DNA of 64,000 nucleotides, from contig NZ_JACJOU010000004.1 of the NCBI RefSeq assembly GCF_014695725.1, positions 124,001-188,000 on the forward strand, in the 5' to 3' direction. Source of the stretch: Microcoleus sp. FACHB-672. Its GTDB lineage: Bacteria > Cyanobacteriota > Cyanobacteriia > Cyanobacteriales > Oscillatoriaceae. The notes under the pieces were generated by a model. That model did not search any database. It saw nothing but the letters and a program-made list of their open reading frames with translations, and was not told the DNA's origin. The position numbers and the translations under genes are program-made. Of this stretch, positions 9,295-17,470 are shown one piece after another. How positions within the stretch are numbered: the first letter of the stretch is position 1; each line of letters begins with the position of its first letter.

Positions 9295-9779
9295 TCCTCT
9301 TCTGCCGAGATAGTATAGAAGTCTTCGTCGCCTTCGGTTTCTGAAAAATCGTTGCCTTCATCACCGTTGCTTTCTGAAAGCTTGTTGCCTTCATCGCCGT
9401 TGGTTTCTGAAAGATCGTCGGGTTTGCGATCACCACTGATCTGATTAATCAGCGATAGGATGCGATCTCCCCGTTCTAAAGAGCGATCTTCTAAAAACAC
9501 GACTTCTGGCGTGCGGCGTAGGCGGACTCTATGGCCCAGTTCGCTACGGACAAAGCCGGTTGCAGACTTCAAGCCGGCCATTGTTTCAGCCCGTGCCTCT
9601 ATGCTGCCGTAGATGCTGACGAAGATTTTAGCGTGTTGCAGGTCGCCGGAAACGTCAACATCTGTAACGGTGACCATGCCGGCACCCACGCGGTCATCTT
9701 TAATATCGTTTAGCAACATCAGGCTAACTTCGCGTTTGATTTGGGAAGCCACGCGGGAAACTCGACGATCGGTAGCCAT
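9291..9779 (-). CDS. rbfA: Ribosome-binding factor A with an acidic repeat tail
   Basis: 162 residues. Binds the 30S subunit and helps 16S rRNA maturation, including cold adaptation. Residues 1-115 are the KH-type RbfA core ([60 protein letters not shown]). Most RbfA proteins end soon after. Here a tail of about 45 residues follows, with an 11-residue unit ([11 protein letters not shown] / [11 protein letters not shown] / FSETEGDED), matching about 33-bp direct repeats in the DNA. The gene overlaps the GH3 gene by 4 bp and follows the ycf33-like gene, suggesting one leftward operon. Confidence 0.95.
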   Translation of the reverse strand: MATDRRVSRVASQIKREVSLMLLNDIKDDRVGAGMVTVTDVDVSGDLQHAKIFVSIYGSIEARAETMAGLKSATGFVRSELGHRVRLRRTPEVVFLEDRSLERGDRILSLINQISGDRKPDDLSETNGDEGNKLSESNGDEGNDFSETEGDEDFYTISAEED

Positions 9780-9926
9780 AATTTCAACCTTTTTAATGCA
9801 GTATGCGCTTTTGCTTTTTGTCAGTTACCTGATGTCAGTTGTGATCGGTTATGGGTTATTTGCCTGCCGGCAAAAGACACAGGAGGAATGACAAAAGGCA
9901 AAAACCTCTGAGTGCTAACCTCTAGT

Positions 9927-10139
9927 CTAGACTGGACTCAGCCCCAGCATGGCTCGCAGGGTCAAACTGATAAAGATTGCACCTGACACCAATAACGCTA
10001 TTAGGGCAACTGCCGTGACAGGTCGCTTTATAAACGGTTTCAACCATTCAAACAAGAAGAAAAATATCCCCAGGATGATGGTGACAAAGTATCGGGGGTA
10101 ACGAGTGACGTTTGTCCAAAAATCATCAAATGCGACCAT
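9927..10139 (-). CDS. Ycf33/DUF751 family small membrane protein
   Basis: 70 residues. Two hydrophobic segments (about 18-32 and 41-62) separated by the basic KPFIKRP turn, preceded by FWTNVTRYPRYF and closing with LTLRAMLGLSPV, which identify the Ycf33/DUF751 family of cyanobacteria and plastids. Function is not established. It sits 25 bp after the ADP-ribosylglycohydrolase gene and 147 bp before rbfA, all on the minus strand. The association with rbfA is, to my knowledge, common in cyanobacteria. Confidence 0.9.
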   Translation of the reverse strand: MVAFDDFWTNVTRYPRYFVTIILGIFFFLFEWLKPFIKRPVTAVALIALLVSGAIFISLTLRAMLGLSPV

Positions 10140-10164
10140 ATTTAAGAGCGGCTAACACGAGCGG

Positions 10165-11172
10165 CTAAGAGTCAGTGTTCTTTAACTGGTAACATTTGTT
10201 TGCAAGTTCGACAAGTTCAGCATATCGCCAAGATCCCCTATCGTTGAGCCGGCTTCCTAGTTCTTGAGGAATGGCGGCAAGTCCAAGGTAGGCACCACTC
10301 ATCGCACCTGCCATTGCTGCCGTGGTATCAACATCCCCACCGACTGCGATAGCGGTGCAGATAGTTTGCCAGTAGTTTGCTGGCGTTTTGAGGAAAGAAT
10401 ACAAGCTCCACAATACGCTGCCAACAACAAACGGGGATATGCCCCGCCAATCAGATGTATAGTCGGTTGGTAAGCCGGCTGTGGAGACAAATTTTACGGC
10501 TTCTGCCGGCGGTTGTGGTATCCACAATATTAGTTCTTTTATACTCGCTGCGAAGGTCAGGTCTATTTCGCTGACCCACTGGCTTAATTGAGATAAAAAT
10601 GGCTTCGGTTCCATACTAGATCCCTGAAGCCCAAGCGCAACCGCACCAGCGACTGCCACTGCGCCGGCAGAGCAACGCACGTCTTGATGGGTGATACGTC
10701 CTTGGTCATGTGCCGCTTGAATCATCTGTTGGGGATCATCACAAAAGATTAACCCAATGGGTGCCGCTCTCATGGCGCTGCCATTGCCGGCATCAGGTGC
10801 TGGAGTGCCGGCATCTTGCCAAGGGACACCTTGTGCCAGCCGCAGTGCCGCTTTTTCCGTTGCTCTACCGCGTCCAACAATTCGATTTTCTGTGAAAATT
10901 GCAGCGATGCGGCAGGCATAATCGTCGGGATCGAATCTGCCGCAGGTAACATAGCTTTGCAGGAGTTCCCTTGCCAGTTGCGAGTCGTCGGTATACTGAC
11001 CGAAGGGATAGGGGAAGCGATCTCTCTCCCCTGGTTGCTTGATGCTCAGTTCATATTTAACATAATTCTGACAAGCTTCGGGGGCATAGCCTTCGACTCG
11101 GCAGCCGGTCGCGTCTCCAAGACACTGGCCGATCAGGCAACCGGAAAATTGTTCTGGACGCGGTAAGCTCAT
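10165..11172 (-). CDS. ADP-ribosylglycohydrolase family protein (DraG-like)
   Basis: 335 residues, all-helical fold, cytoplasmic. Members remove ADP-ribose from proteins or small molecules using two metal ions. The metal-site motifs are complete: GQCLGDATG (15-23), TDDS (61-64), GNGSAMR (130-136), HQD (163-165) and GGDVDTTAAM (279-288). The substrate cannot be read from sequence; no nitrogenase or DraT gene is in the window, so a role in nitrogenase control is not supported. It is divergent from the solitary adenine methylase (57 bp apart) and probably heads the block with ycf33, rbfA and the GH3 gene. Confidence 0.9.
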   Translation of the reverse strand: MSLPRPEQFSGCLIGQCLGDATGCRVEGYAPEACQNYVKYELSIKQPGERDRFPYPFGQYTDDSQLARELLQSYVTCGRFDPDDYACRIAAIFTENRIVGRGRATEKAALRLAQGVPWQDAGTPAPDAGNGSAMRAAPIGLIFCDDPQQMIQAAHDQGRITHQDVRCSAGAVAVAGAVALGLQGSSMEPKPFLSQLSQWVSEIDLTFAASIKELILWIPQPPAEAVKFVSTAGLPTDYTSDWRGISPFVVGSVLWSLYSFLKTPANYWQTICTAIAVGGDVDTTAAMAGAMSGAYLGLAAIPQELGSRLNDRGSWRYAELVELANKCYQLKNTDS

Positions 11173-11229
11173 GCTCTTTTTGTTAACTGTAAATGTCTTA
11201 GCTGCTGCCTGTTTCTATTTTTATCGCTT

Positions 11230-12057
11230 ATGTTAATGCAAGATTTAAAAACAGTCTCTCCCCGTCCGTTTTTAAAATGGGCTGGGGGTAAAGGTAAGCT
11301 GATTCAGCAGTATATTCCTTATTTTCCAACCGAATTTAAAACTTATTATGAACCCTTTTTGGGCGGTGGGGCTGTTTTTTTTCACCTGTTGTCGGCCCAC
11401 TCTATTTTAACAGATATTAATCCAGAATTAATTAATGCCTATCGCTGTGTAAGAGATCTGGTCGAGGCAGTTATCTTACTTTTAGAAAACCATCACTTAA
11501 AACATCACAAAGAATATTATTATCAGGTGCGTTCGCGTGCCGGCACTTCAGAAGTAGAAAGGGCGGCTCGTTTCATTTATCTCAATAAAACTTGTTTTAA
11601 CGGTCTTTATCGAGAAAATTCTAAGGGCGCGCTTAATGTTCCGATTGGAAACTACAAAAATCCAACCATTTGTAATGCCGAGTTGCTGCGCTCGGTTTCA
11701 GTCGCACTGAAAACTGCTCAAATCGAAGTCAGACCTTTCGATGCTGTTCTGAATTTTGCCAAAACAGGCAAAGACTTTGTTTATTTTGATCCGCCCTATT
11801 ATCCTTTAAGCCCAACCAGTAATTTTACCGCCTACAGTCGCCATGCTTTTACTGAAGCAGACCAAATTAAATTGAAAGATATTATTACAAAATTGGTAAG
11901 TTTGGGCGTAAGTGTGATGCTGTCTAATTCAGATTGTTTGTTTATTCGAGAACTGTATAAAGATTTCAAGATTCACACGATATCAGCGGCAAGGGCGATT
12001 AACTCAAAAGGGAATAAGCGCGGAAAGATTGCTGAGGTTCTTGTGACTTCTTATTAA
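11230..12057 (+). CDS. DNA N6-adenine methyltransferase, D12 class (solitary)
   Basis: 275 residues. Transfers a methyl group from S-adenosylmethionine to adenine in DNA. Motif I is RPFLKWAGGKGKL (12-24), followed by YYEPFLGGGAVFF, the target-recognition part around 85-160 with FIYLNKTCFNGLYREN, and the catalytic DPPY at 187-190. This alpha-group arrangement is that of Dam/DpnM-type enzymes, many of which modify GATC; the specificity here is not proven. No nuclease gene adjoins it, so it looks like an orphan methylase. A second, more AT-rich D12 methylase lies 3 kb away in a restriction-modification operon. Confidence 0.93.
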   Translation: MLMQDLKTVSPRPFLKWAGGKGKLIQQYIPYFPTEFKTYYEPFLGGGAVFFHLLSAHSILTDINPELINAYRCVRDLVEAVILLLENHHLKHHKEYYYQVRSRAGTSEVERAARFIYLNKTCFNGLYRENSKGALNVPIGNYKNPTICNAELLRSVSVALKTAQIEVRPFDAVLNFAKTGKDFVYFDPPYYPLSPTSNFTAYSRHAFTEADQIKLKDIITKLVSLGVSVMLSNSDCLFIRELYKDFKIHTISAARAINSKGNKRGKIAEVLVTSY

Positions 12058-12420
12058 AATAAGCATTTGACTGGCGAAAACCTGGGGAAAGCGAGCGCAA
12101 CATTGAGCGTTTATCGAGCAACTTGGTACAAGCGTTATTTTTTCTTCAATCAGTCACAATTAGGCTAGCAAAAATTTTCAATAGAAACTTCTAAATTAAT
12201 AAGTTTGGTAGTTAAGTCTGCTTATCCCCATCTGTACGATACCGCACAGATAAAGCAGCTAAATTATATAGACGAAATGCAAACTTAATCTGTTACGATT
12301 GAATTGAATAAAAGGAAGTTTAGTCTTTTTTCTGCAAAATCGTTTCTGACATAAGCAGCGGTTTCTGTATTGCGTTGCTGATGTCATCACTTTTTTTATA
12401 ATCATTTGGTCAAGAGAGCT
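12058..12420. other. Intergenic region before the CRP-type regulator
   Basis: No gene supported. AT-rich from about 12130 to 12330. Likely holds the promoter of the regulator at 12421. No clear CRP or NtcA half-site pair was seen. Confidence 0.3.
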
Positions 12421-13143
12421 ATGCCTGTATCTAAAGATTCCGGAAGAGCGGGAAATCAACTGCTTGCAGCGCTGCCGGCTGAAGAGTACCAACGCCTGGT
12501 TCCTTACTTGGAAAAAGTTGAACTCAACAACCACCAAGTGCTGTATAACCCTAACGAACTCATCGAATTTGTGTATTTTCCCACTCAAGGAGTGGTTTCT
12601 TTGCTTTACGCGATGGAAGATGGCTCAACTGTCGAAGTTGGAATAGTTGGAGCGGAAGGAATGGTCGGTATTCCCGTAATTTTGGGAGGCATGAAAACGA
12701 CGAACCTAGCTCTTGTGCAAGTTGCCGGCTATGGGATGCGGCTTAAGGCAAGCCTGCTGAAAAGTGAATTTGAACGGGGAGGTGTGCTGCAAACTTTGCT
12801 GCTGCGATACTCACAAGCGCTGTTGAGTTTTGTGTCACAGACTGCTGCTTGCAACCGGCTTCATACCCTAGAGGAACGACTCTCCCGGTGGCTGCTGCTA
12901 GTCCAGCACCGGCTACAATCGGACGAGTTGCCGCTCACGCAAGAATATATCTCGCAAATGCTAGGGACACGTCGCTCCGGTGTGACGGTGGCAGCCGGCA
13001 CCCTTCAACAGGCGGGAATTATCTCCTACAAACGCGGTAAGATTAATATCCTTAACCAAGAGAACTTGGAAGCAACGGCTTGCGAATGTTATCAAGTGAT
13101 CCAGAGCGAGTTTGCGCGGCTATTGAATCTTGAGCAAGGTTAA
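12421..13143 (+). CDS. CRP/FNR-family transcriptional regulator
   Basis: 240 residues. An N-terminal cupin-type sensing domain (about 10-125, including VYFPTQGVVSLLYAMEDG and EVGIVGAEGMVGIPVILGG) is followed by a C-terminal winged helix (about 150-225) with LTQEYISQMLGTRRSGVTVAA as the helix-turn-helix. The cyclic-nucleotide signature RSTA-type loop is not evident, so the ligand is unknown. This subgroup is common in bacteria next to response regulators; a receiver protein gene follows 174 bp downstream on the same strand. The frame extends 5 codons upstream to a TTG, but ATG 12421 is preferred. Confidence 0.88.
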   Translation: MPVSKDSGRAGNQLLAALPAEEYQRLVPYLEKVELNNHQVLYNPNELIEFVYFPTQGVVSLLYAMEDGSTVEVGIVGAEGMVGIPVILGGMKTTNLALVQVAGYGMRLKASLLKSEFERGGVLQTLLLRYSQALLSFVSQTAACNRLHTLEERLSRWLLLVQHRLQSDELPLTQEYISQMLGTRRSGVTVAAGTLQQAGIISYKRGKINILNQENLEATACECYQVIQSEFARLLNLEQG

Positions 13144-13317
13144 ATTCTTAAGAAATTTCGGTTAAATTCCCGCTTATGTGCGAGAGCGTACTGACAACGT
13201 CAGGCAGGGGACTTTATTGTTTAAGGATGTAGAAATAGGCGTTAACGGCTCTTGTAGTAGCAACGGTCGTTTGTTCCTTTCCTAAAACAAGCTCTTGCGT
13301 ACACGGGAGATCCATCC

Positions 13318-13767
13318 ATGCTTAATGATTATCTATTGCTGGACGGTCTGCGGTTGCTCGTTGTGGATGACGACCCTGATACGATATCTTTACTCACGTT
13401 TCTCTTTGAAGCAGACGGAGCAGAACTGATCGCGGCAAATTCAGCCAGTGAAGCCCTACAAGCACTGAAATTTTTTAAGGCAGATATCTTAATCAGCGAT
13501 ATTAAGCTGCCTGAAGAAGACGGCTACGCTCTGATCGCCAAAATTAGGACTCTTGATGCTGAGCGAGGTGGAAACATTCCAGCTATTGCGATGAGTGGAT
13601 ATGTCAGGGATGAGGATAGCAGAGAGGCACTCTCAGCCGGTTATGATGCCCACATAGCTAAGCCGGTCAATCTAGATGAGTTAGTCGAAGTTGTGACGAC
13701 CCTTGCTGCCCGAACTGGGGTATTACGCGGAATGGATGGCAGTGCTGAATTCCCCTTAGCTGTTTAA
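13318..13767 (+). CDS. Single-domain response regulator
   Basis: 149 residues, one receiver domain and no output domain. Acidic residues DDD (17-19), phospho-acceptor Asp61 (ISDIKLPEEDG), switch Ser93 (AMSGY) and Lys115 (IAKPVN) are all present, so it should be phosphorylatable. It may act by protein contact with a kinase or the neighbouring CRP-type regulator. The last codons overlap, on the opposite strand, the remnant of a metallophosphatase gene. Confidence 0.92.
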   Translation: MLNDYLLLDGLRLLVVDDDPDTISLLTFLFEADGAELIAANSASEALQALKFFKADILISDIKLPEEDGYALIAKIRTLDAERGGNIPAIAMSGYVRDEDSREALSAGYDAHIAKPVNLDELVEVVTTLAARTGVLRGMDGSAEFPLAV

Positions 13768-13831
13768 TAAAATAATTCCTTGATCGAAAATTTGGTTTTC
13801 CCTATTGGGATCGCTGAGCAAAATGTGATAA
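13756..13831 (-). pseudogene. 3' remnant of a second metallophosphatase gene
   Basis: Read on the minus strand, these about 23 codons give YHILLSDPNRENQIFDQG followed by IILLNS and a stop. The final residues of the complete metallophosphatase at 16408-17340 read THILLSGIDKNNQIFDQG then VIFLKPI. The DNA is also alike (CACATTTTGCTCAG is identical in both). The restriction-modification operon lies exactly between this fragment and the complete gene, on the same strand. The fragment is therefore what is left of a second, paralogous copy, or of a duplication made when the operon arrived. Confidence 0.75.
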
Positions 13832-13832
13832 G

Positions 13833-13871
13833 TTAGCCGGTGCGAATTTGAGTTAAATTCGCACCGGCTAA
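13833..13871. terminator. Perfect 17-bp palindrome between convergent genes
   Basis: TTAGCCGGTGCGAATTT (13833-13849) pairs base for base with 13855-13871 around a 5-base loop. It lies between the response regulator (rightward) and the nuclease gene (leftward, stop at 13874) and probably stops transcription from either side, although neither arm is followed by a strong T-run. Confidence 0.6.
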
Positions 13872-13873
13872 TC

Positions 13874-15169
13874 TTAAATTTGTGCCCAAATCCATTCTAT
13901 CCATCCTCGAACAGTAGAGGCACGTCTTCCTTGAGTGCCTGGGTTGATACCTAAATTGCTTCGCGACATGATTTCACAAATTTGCTCTTTTGATGGAATT
14001 CCACCGTTCTTTATACTTAATTCAAAGCATCGATAAAAAATTTCATGTTCTAAAATTTTTTTCATAAAATCAAGATATTTTAATTTATGTCTTTTTCTTA
14101 AAATAGATTTTGCTTCATTCGTTAACTTAAAACATATTTTTTTAGTTACAGGATCTTTATACTTTTTTATCAATCCTAAATATCTACTTGCATGAGTGTA
14201 ATAATCCGTCTGTCTCCTATCAAATTGATAGTTTTCTGTAATCTCATCTTTAGTTAAATCTTTGTCAACTAATAATGATAATAAGTCAACAACTTTTTCA
14301 AATATATCTGCTTGCGGAATTGAAATATTTTTTGGTTCTGCTACTAATTGAATATTCTCAAAAAGGATAGAAACATCTTCTCGTTGTATTTCTTCATGGG
14401 CTATCGTATAATTCTTTTGGCTAACTAGAATCAAAGAATTATAATCTTGAGGATTTTTAAATTCATAAATAAAGAAAGTATAAGTGTCATTAGAATAGGT
14501 CATCAGTATGGGGATGACTGGTTTGCTGATTTTTTGTGACCATAGCCTATAGGGATAGTAAAGTTGTCGAATTAAAAAATCATCAATCATAGACTTTTTA
14601 GCTTCTATTAATAAAAAATAGTTTTTGCTCTCAAACCCCCCATCTATTTCACACTGAGAATTTTTTACCTCAATTGTATAAGGTTGATTAGCATTATTTA
14701 AATTTCCAATACTAAATTCAAAAGAATCTGTAGACATTCTTCCTGAAACAGTGTAATGAGTGCTTTCGCCATCCTCTATCAAATTATCAATAATTCCTAT
14801 ATTAAATGCACAATGCAAGGCAGAACTTTCTGAGTATAAATTTGTATAATCAATGCTTTCTATATTCTCTGGCAAATTAACAGGTATTACTTCAGTTTCC
14901 TTATTGTATTCCACAGAACAGTAGGAATCAAAATGACCAATAACATATTCGTTACGAGATATTGGTAGAATTGAAAGTTTGTGTTCTCTAAAGATTTCTG
15001 GCAAGTTAACATGATGATCAAACTTAGCCATCAATCTGCTTTCTCTTTCTTCATTGATTTGGGCTGCGCGGATTTTAAATAAACCATTTTTACTGACTTC
15101 CTCTAAAATATTGTATTGCTCAAACAGTTTTTTCCAAGATTCATCATTCTTAGTCATTTTTAGCTTCAT
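13874..15169 (-). CDS. Putative type II restriction endonuclease
   Basis: 431 residues, no signal or membrane segment. A PD-(D/E)XK-like site is visible: Glu174/Asp176 in CEIDGGFE, then Glu189-Ala-Lys191 in FLLIEAKK, followed by a QLYYPYRLW helix common in such nucleases. The C-terminal part (about 330-431) is basic and could bind DNA, ending SNLGINPGTQGRRASTVRGWIEWIWAQI-like (last 28 residues). The start codon overlaps the methylase stop (TAATG), so the two are translated as a unit. Base composition is much more AT-rich than the neighbours and the GCCGG word so common elsewhere is absent, pointing to horizontal transfer. Nuclease function is inferred from motif and context; recognition site unknown. 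Confidence 0.8.
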   Translation of the reverse strand: MKLKMTKNDESWKKLFEQYNILEEVSKNGLFKIRAAQINEERESRLMAKFDHHVNLPEIFREHKLSILPISRNEYVIGHFDSYCSVEYNKETEVIPVNLPENIESIDYTNLYSESSALHCAFNIGIIDNLIEDGESTHYTVSGRMSTDSFEFSIGNLNNANQPYTIEVKNSQCEIDGGFESKNYFLLIEAKKSMIDDFLIRQLYYPYRLWSQKISKPVIPILMTYSNDTYTFFIYEFKNPQDYNSLILVSQKNYTIAHEEIQREDVSILFENIQLVAEPKNISIPQADIFEKVVDLLSLLVDKDLTKDEITENYQFDRRQTDYYTHASRYLGLIKKYKDPVTKKICFKLTNEAKSILRKRHKLKYLDFMKKILEHEIFYRCFELSIKNGGIPSKEQICEIMSRSNLGINPGTQGRRASTVRGWIEWIWAQI

Positions 15170-16029
15170 TAGGGGTTATAGTTAAGAACTAAAATTTCCT
15201 CAACAACTCCTCTTTTTAAAGCATTAGAATTAATATTTCTTGTAGCCCTTACTATTTTAAAATTATCTTGATAATCTTTGTACAATTCTTTGATAAAATC
15301 CGTACAAGAGTTACTTAGCATAACCTGGCAACCTCGGTTAGTTAATTCGTCGAAAACTCTCTTTAATCGCTTCTGTTCTTCTCTATTAAAACCATTAACA
15401 TCATAGCCAGTAAAAGAAGCTGTATCTGATACCGGATCGTAGGGTGGATCTAAATATACAAAATCTCCCTTCTTAGCAGTTTTAACGGCTTCTTCAAAAT
15501 CCGTGTTCAAAAGTTTTACTTGATTTGTGTTTAAGTAATTACTGACAGCTTTTAAAACTGCATCATCTAAAATATTGGGATTTTTGTATTTACCAAATGG
15601 AACATTAAATTGGCCTTGAGAATTAACTCTAAATAATCCATTGTAACAAGTTTTATTCAAGAATATAATTCGAGCAGCCTTTTCTACTGGTGATAGACTT
15701 TGATATTTTTTAGTTGACCGATCTAAATCTCTAACATCATAATAGTAATGCTCACTATTATTATTCTTATAAACTGTTAATTGTTCAATCAGCTCATCTA
15801 ATAAATCTTTCACAACTTGATAGCAGTTAATTAGTTCCCAGTTGCTATCATTAATAACAGCTTTTTTGGGTTGAAGTTCAAAAAATAATGCTCCACCCCC
15901 TATAAAAGGTTCATAGTATGTATGTTTGCTTAAACTTTTTTTAGGAACATATTTTAAAATTTCTGGTAATAGTTGTCTTTTACCTCCAGCCCACTTCAAG
16001 AAAGGTTTTACTACCTTATTGCCGCTCAC
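15169..16029 (-). CDS. DNA N6-adenine methyltransferase of a restriction-modification system (D12 class)
   Basis: About 286 residues. Protects host DNA from the partner nuclease. Motif I is KPFLKWAGGKRQL, then YYEPFIGGGALFF, FLNKTCYNGLFRVN, and the catalytic DPPY near residue 195 followed by SFTGYD, the Dam/DpnM-type layout. It shares this architecture with the solitary methylase at 11230, but the two are clearly diverged. The frame opens at a TTG (16035); GTG at 16029 is preferred because AGAGG lies 6-7 bases before it. Transcription likely starts near 16088 from a strong promoter flanked by two operator-like dyads. Confidence 0.9.
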   Translation of the reverse strand: MSGNKVVKPFLKWAGGKRQLLPEILKYVPKKSLSKHTYYEPFIGGGALFFELQPKKAVINDSNWELINCYQVVKDLLDELIEQLTVYKNNNSEHYYYDVRDLDRSTKKYQSLSPVEKAARIIFLNKTCYNGLFRVNSQGQFNVPFGKYKNPNILDDAVLKAVSNYLNTNQVKLLNTDFEEAVKTAKKGDFVYLDPPYDPVSDTASFTGYDVNGFNREEQKRLKRVFDELTNRGCQVMLSNSCTDFIKELYKDYQDNFKIVRATRNINSNALKRGVVEEILVLNYNP

Positions 16030-16073
16030 AAACAACCTCTATAGACACCTATGGAACGAGACAAAAATGACTA

Positions 16074-16089
16074 ATGATTTTTAAGTCAT
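16074..16089 (-). promoter_or_regulatory. Operator-like dyad, copy 1 (at the predicted transcription start)
   Basis: ATGATTTTTAAGTCAT, 12 of 16 positions symmetric. Shares the 14-mer TGATTTTTAAGTCA with the copy at 16108-16123. The outermost base pair differs between copies but remains symmetric in each (A..T here, T..A there). It covers the predicted start point of the methylase operon. Confidence 0.6.
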
Positions 16090-16094
16090 CAGCT

Positions 16095-16123
16095 ATTATA
16101 AAGTAGATTGATTTTTAAGTCAA
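16095..16123 (-). promoter_or_regulatory. Sigma-70-type promoter of the restriction-modification operon
   Basis: On the minus strand TTGACT (16123-16118), a 17-base spacer and TATAAT (16100-16095) make a near-consensus promoter. The expected start is about 16088, giving a leader of roughly 58 bases before the GTG. The -35 hexamer lies inside operator copy 2, and operator copy 1 overlaps the start point. The rest of the 16124-16407 spacer is AT-rich with no gene. Confidence 0.75.
16108..16123 (-). promoter_or_regulatory. Operator-like dyad, copy 2 (over the -35 box)
   Basis: TTGATTTTTAAGTCAA, 12 of 16 positions symmetric, begins 34 bp from copy 1, close to three helical turns. It contains the TTGACT -35 hexamer on the minus strand. 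Confidence 0.6.
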
Positions 16124-16407
16124 CTACCTCAAAACTTATTTTTATAGATTCAAGAAATCATCCACGTTCATAGAATTCGCATAGAGCAATTCTAAATAAA
16201 ACGTTATAACATTTGCGGGCATCTTGCCTTTAGCCCAGTTTTTTTATATTTTTTGCTTGTTTACAACTTATTTATGATTACTATAAAATGAGAAATTATG
16301 CGAGATCAAAAGAACAATCAATAAATATTTATTTATTATTTAAATTTTTATTGATTGATTTATAAAAGTGAAGAGTTTAAAAGCTAAATTTAATAAGATG
16401 CCCAAGT

Positions 16408-17340
16408 TTAAATCGGTTTCAAGAAAATTACCCCTTGGTCGAAAATTTGATTATTTTTATCTATCCCACTGAGCAAAATGTGAGTGGGATAGATATCAAT
16501 TGCAGCAAAACTTAGCTTACTAACAGAATGGGCCGTTACTTCAGAATGACCAACCGGCCTGGTTCCTGCGCCGGCACCGCAAGTTAAATAAGTTGTGCCT
16601 TTAATAGTCCGTGTGCGTTCATAATTGTGATCATGGCCGTTGATGTAAAGACGGACGTTATATTTTTCAAACAAAGGCGTTAAGATTTGCTTTAATTGCT
16701 TGCTAGCTCCATGTAGGCCGGCAGAATAAACGGGATGATGACCGAAGACAATTTTCCAAGGGGCATCGCTGCTGCTCAGTTCTTTTTCTAACCAGGGAAG
16801 TTGGGTTTTCCAATCTGCATTGTAATTGGTGTCTAATGCAAAAAATTGGATGGAATCGCGGCGAAATGTATAGTAGCGCCCTGACATATTGAAACCGGCA
16901 TATTTCACTTGGGGGTTGCCATTATCGGTGGCAATATCGTGGTTGCCAAGACAGGCTTGAAATTTCACTCCTGCATCCAGCAATGGCTGATAGGGTTTCT
17001 CGAAAACAGCCTCAATTTTTTCAATTTCACCACTATTGTAAATATTGTCGCCGGCAAGAATCGCTAAATCAAACGGGTGTTGCTGATGGTAGCGAGTCAT
17101 CGCCTCAGCAACCGCATATTGTCCGCGTGTGCCGGTGCCGGTGTCTGCCAGGGAAACAAAGCGAAAAATTGGCCGGCTGAGGCGTAGAGAGGCGATTGTC
17201 GCCGCTTCTTCTGCATTGGCAGCAATGGCATAGCCAGCCGCACTTTGGGCAGTGTGTCCCCCAAGGGTTTTGCCCAGCGCAGTTAACCCAAAGCCGGTGA
17301 GACTGGTTAAAATTAAAAACTGACGGCGTGTAATGCTCAT
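16408..17340 (-). CDS. Tat-exported metallophosphatase (purple acid phosphatase-like)
   Basis: 310 residues. A twin-arginine signal starts the protein (TRRQFLILTSLTGFG, residues 4-18), so it is exported folded. The calcineurin-like metal-site motifs are all present: Asp66 (LADTGTGTRG), GDN 97-99, GNHD 132-135, His201 in FGHHPVYSAG, and GHDH 235-238. It should hydrolyse phosphate esters outside the membrane, perhaps for phosphate scavenging. Its last codons are similar to the remnant at 13756-13831 beyond the restriction-modification operon. The upstream region holds an orphan CRISPR-repeat-like hairpin. Confidence 0.92.
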   Translation of the reverse strand: MSITRRQFLILTSLTGFGLTALGKTLGGHTAQSAAGYAIAANAEEAATIASLRLSRPIFRFVSLADTGTGTRGQYAVAEAMTRYHQQHPFDLAILAGDNIYNSGEIEKIEAVFEKPYQPLLDAGVKFQACLGNHDIATDNGNPQVKYAGFNMSGRYYTFRRDSIQFFALDTNYNADWKTQLPWLEKELSSSDAPWKIVFGHHPVYSAGLHGASKQLKQILTPLFEKYNVRLYINGHDHNYERTRTIKGTTYLTCGAGAGTRPVGHSEVTAHSVSKLSFAAIDIYPTHILLSGIDKNNQIFDQGVIFLKPI

Positions 17341-17446
17341 AGTTGGCTAGACTTCACAGGAAGACAAACGGCTAAGATATTCGATTTTACTTTCTGTGGG
17401 CTTACCGTGCCGGGAAAGTGAGCCGGTGATAGCGCCTGAAATCCAC

Positions 17447-17470
17447 TTGAATCCCTATCAGGGATTGAAC
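17447..17470 (+). repeat. Orphan CRISPR-repeat-like hairpin 1
   Basis: TTGAATCCCTATCAGGGATTGAAC contains AATCCC-TATCA-GGGATT. It resembles the 3' half of cyanobacterial CRISPR repeats that end in AATCCCTATNAGGGATTGAAAC. There is a single unit here; a related unit lies at 17631. The remainder of the 17341-17667 spacer contains no gene. Confidence 0.45.
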
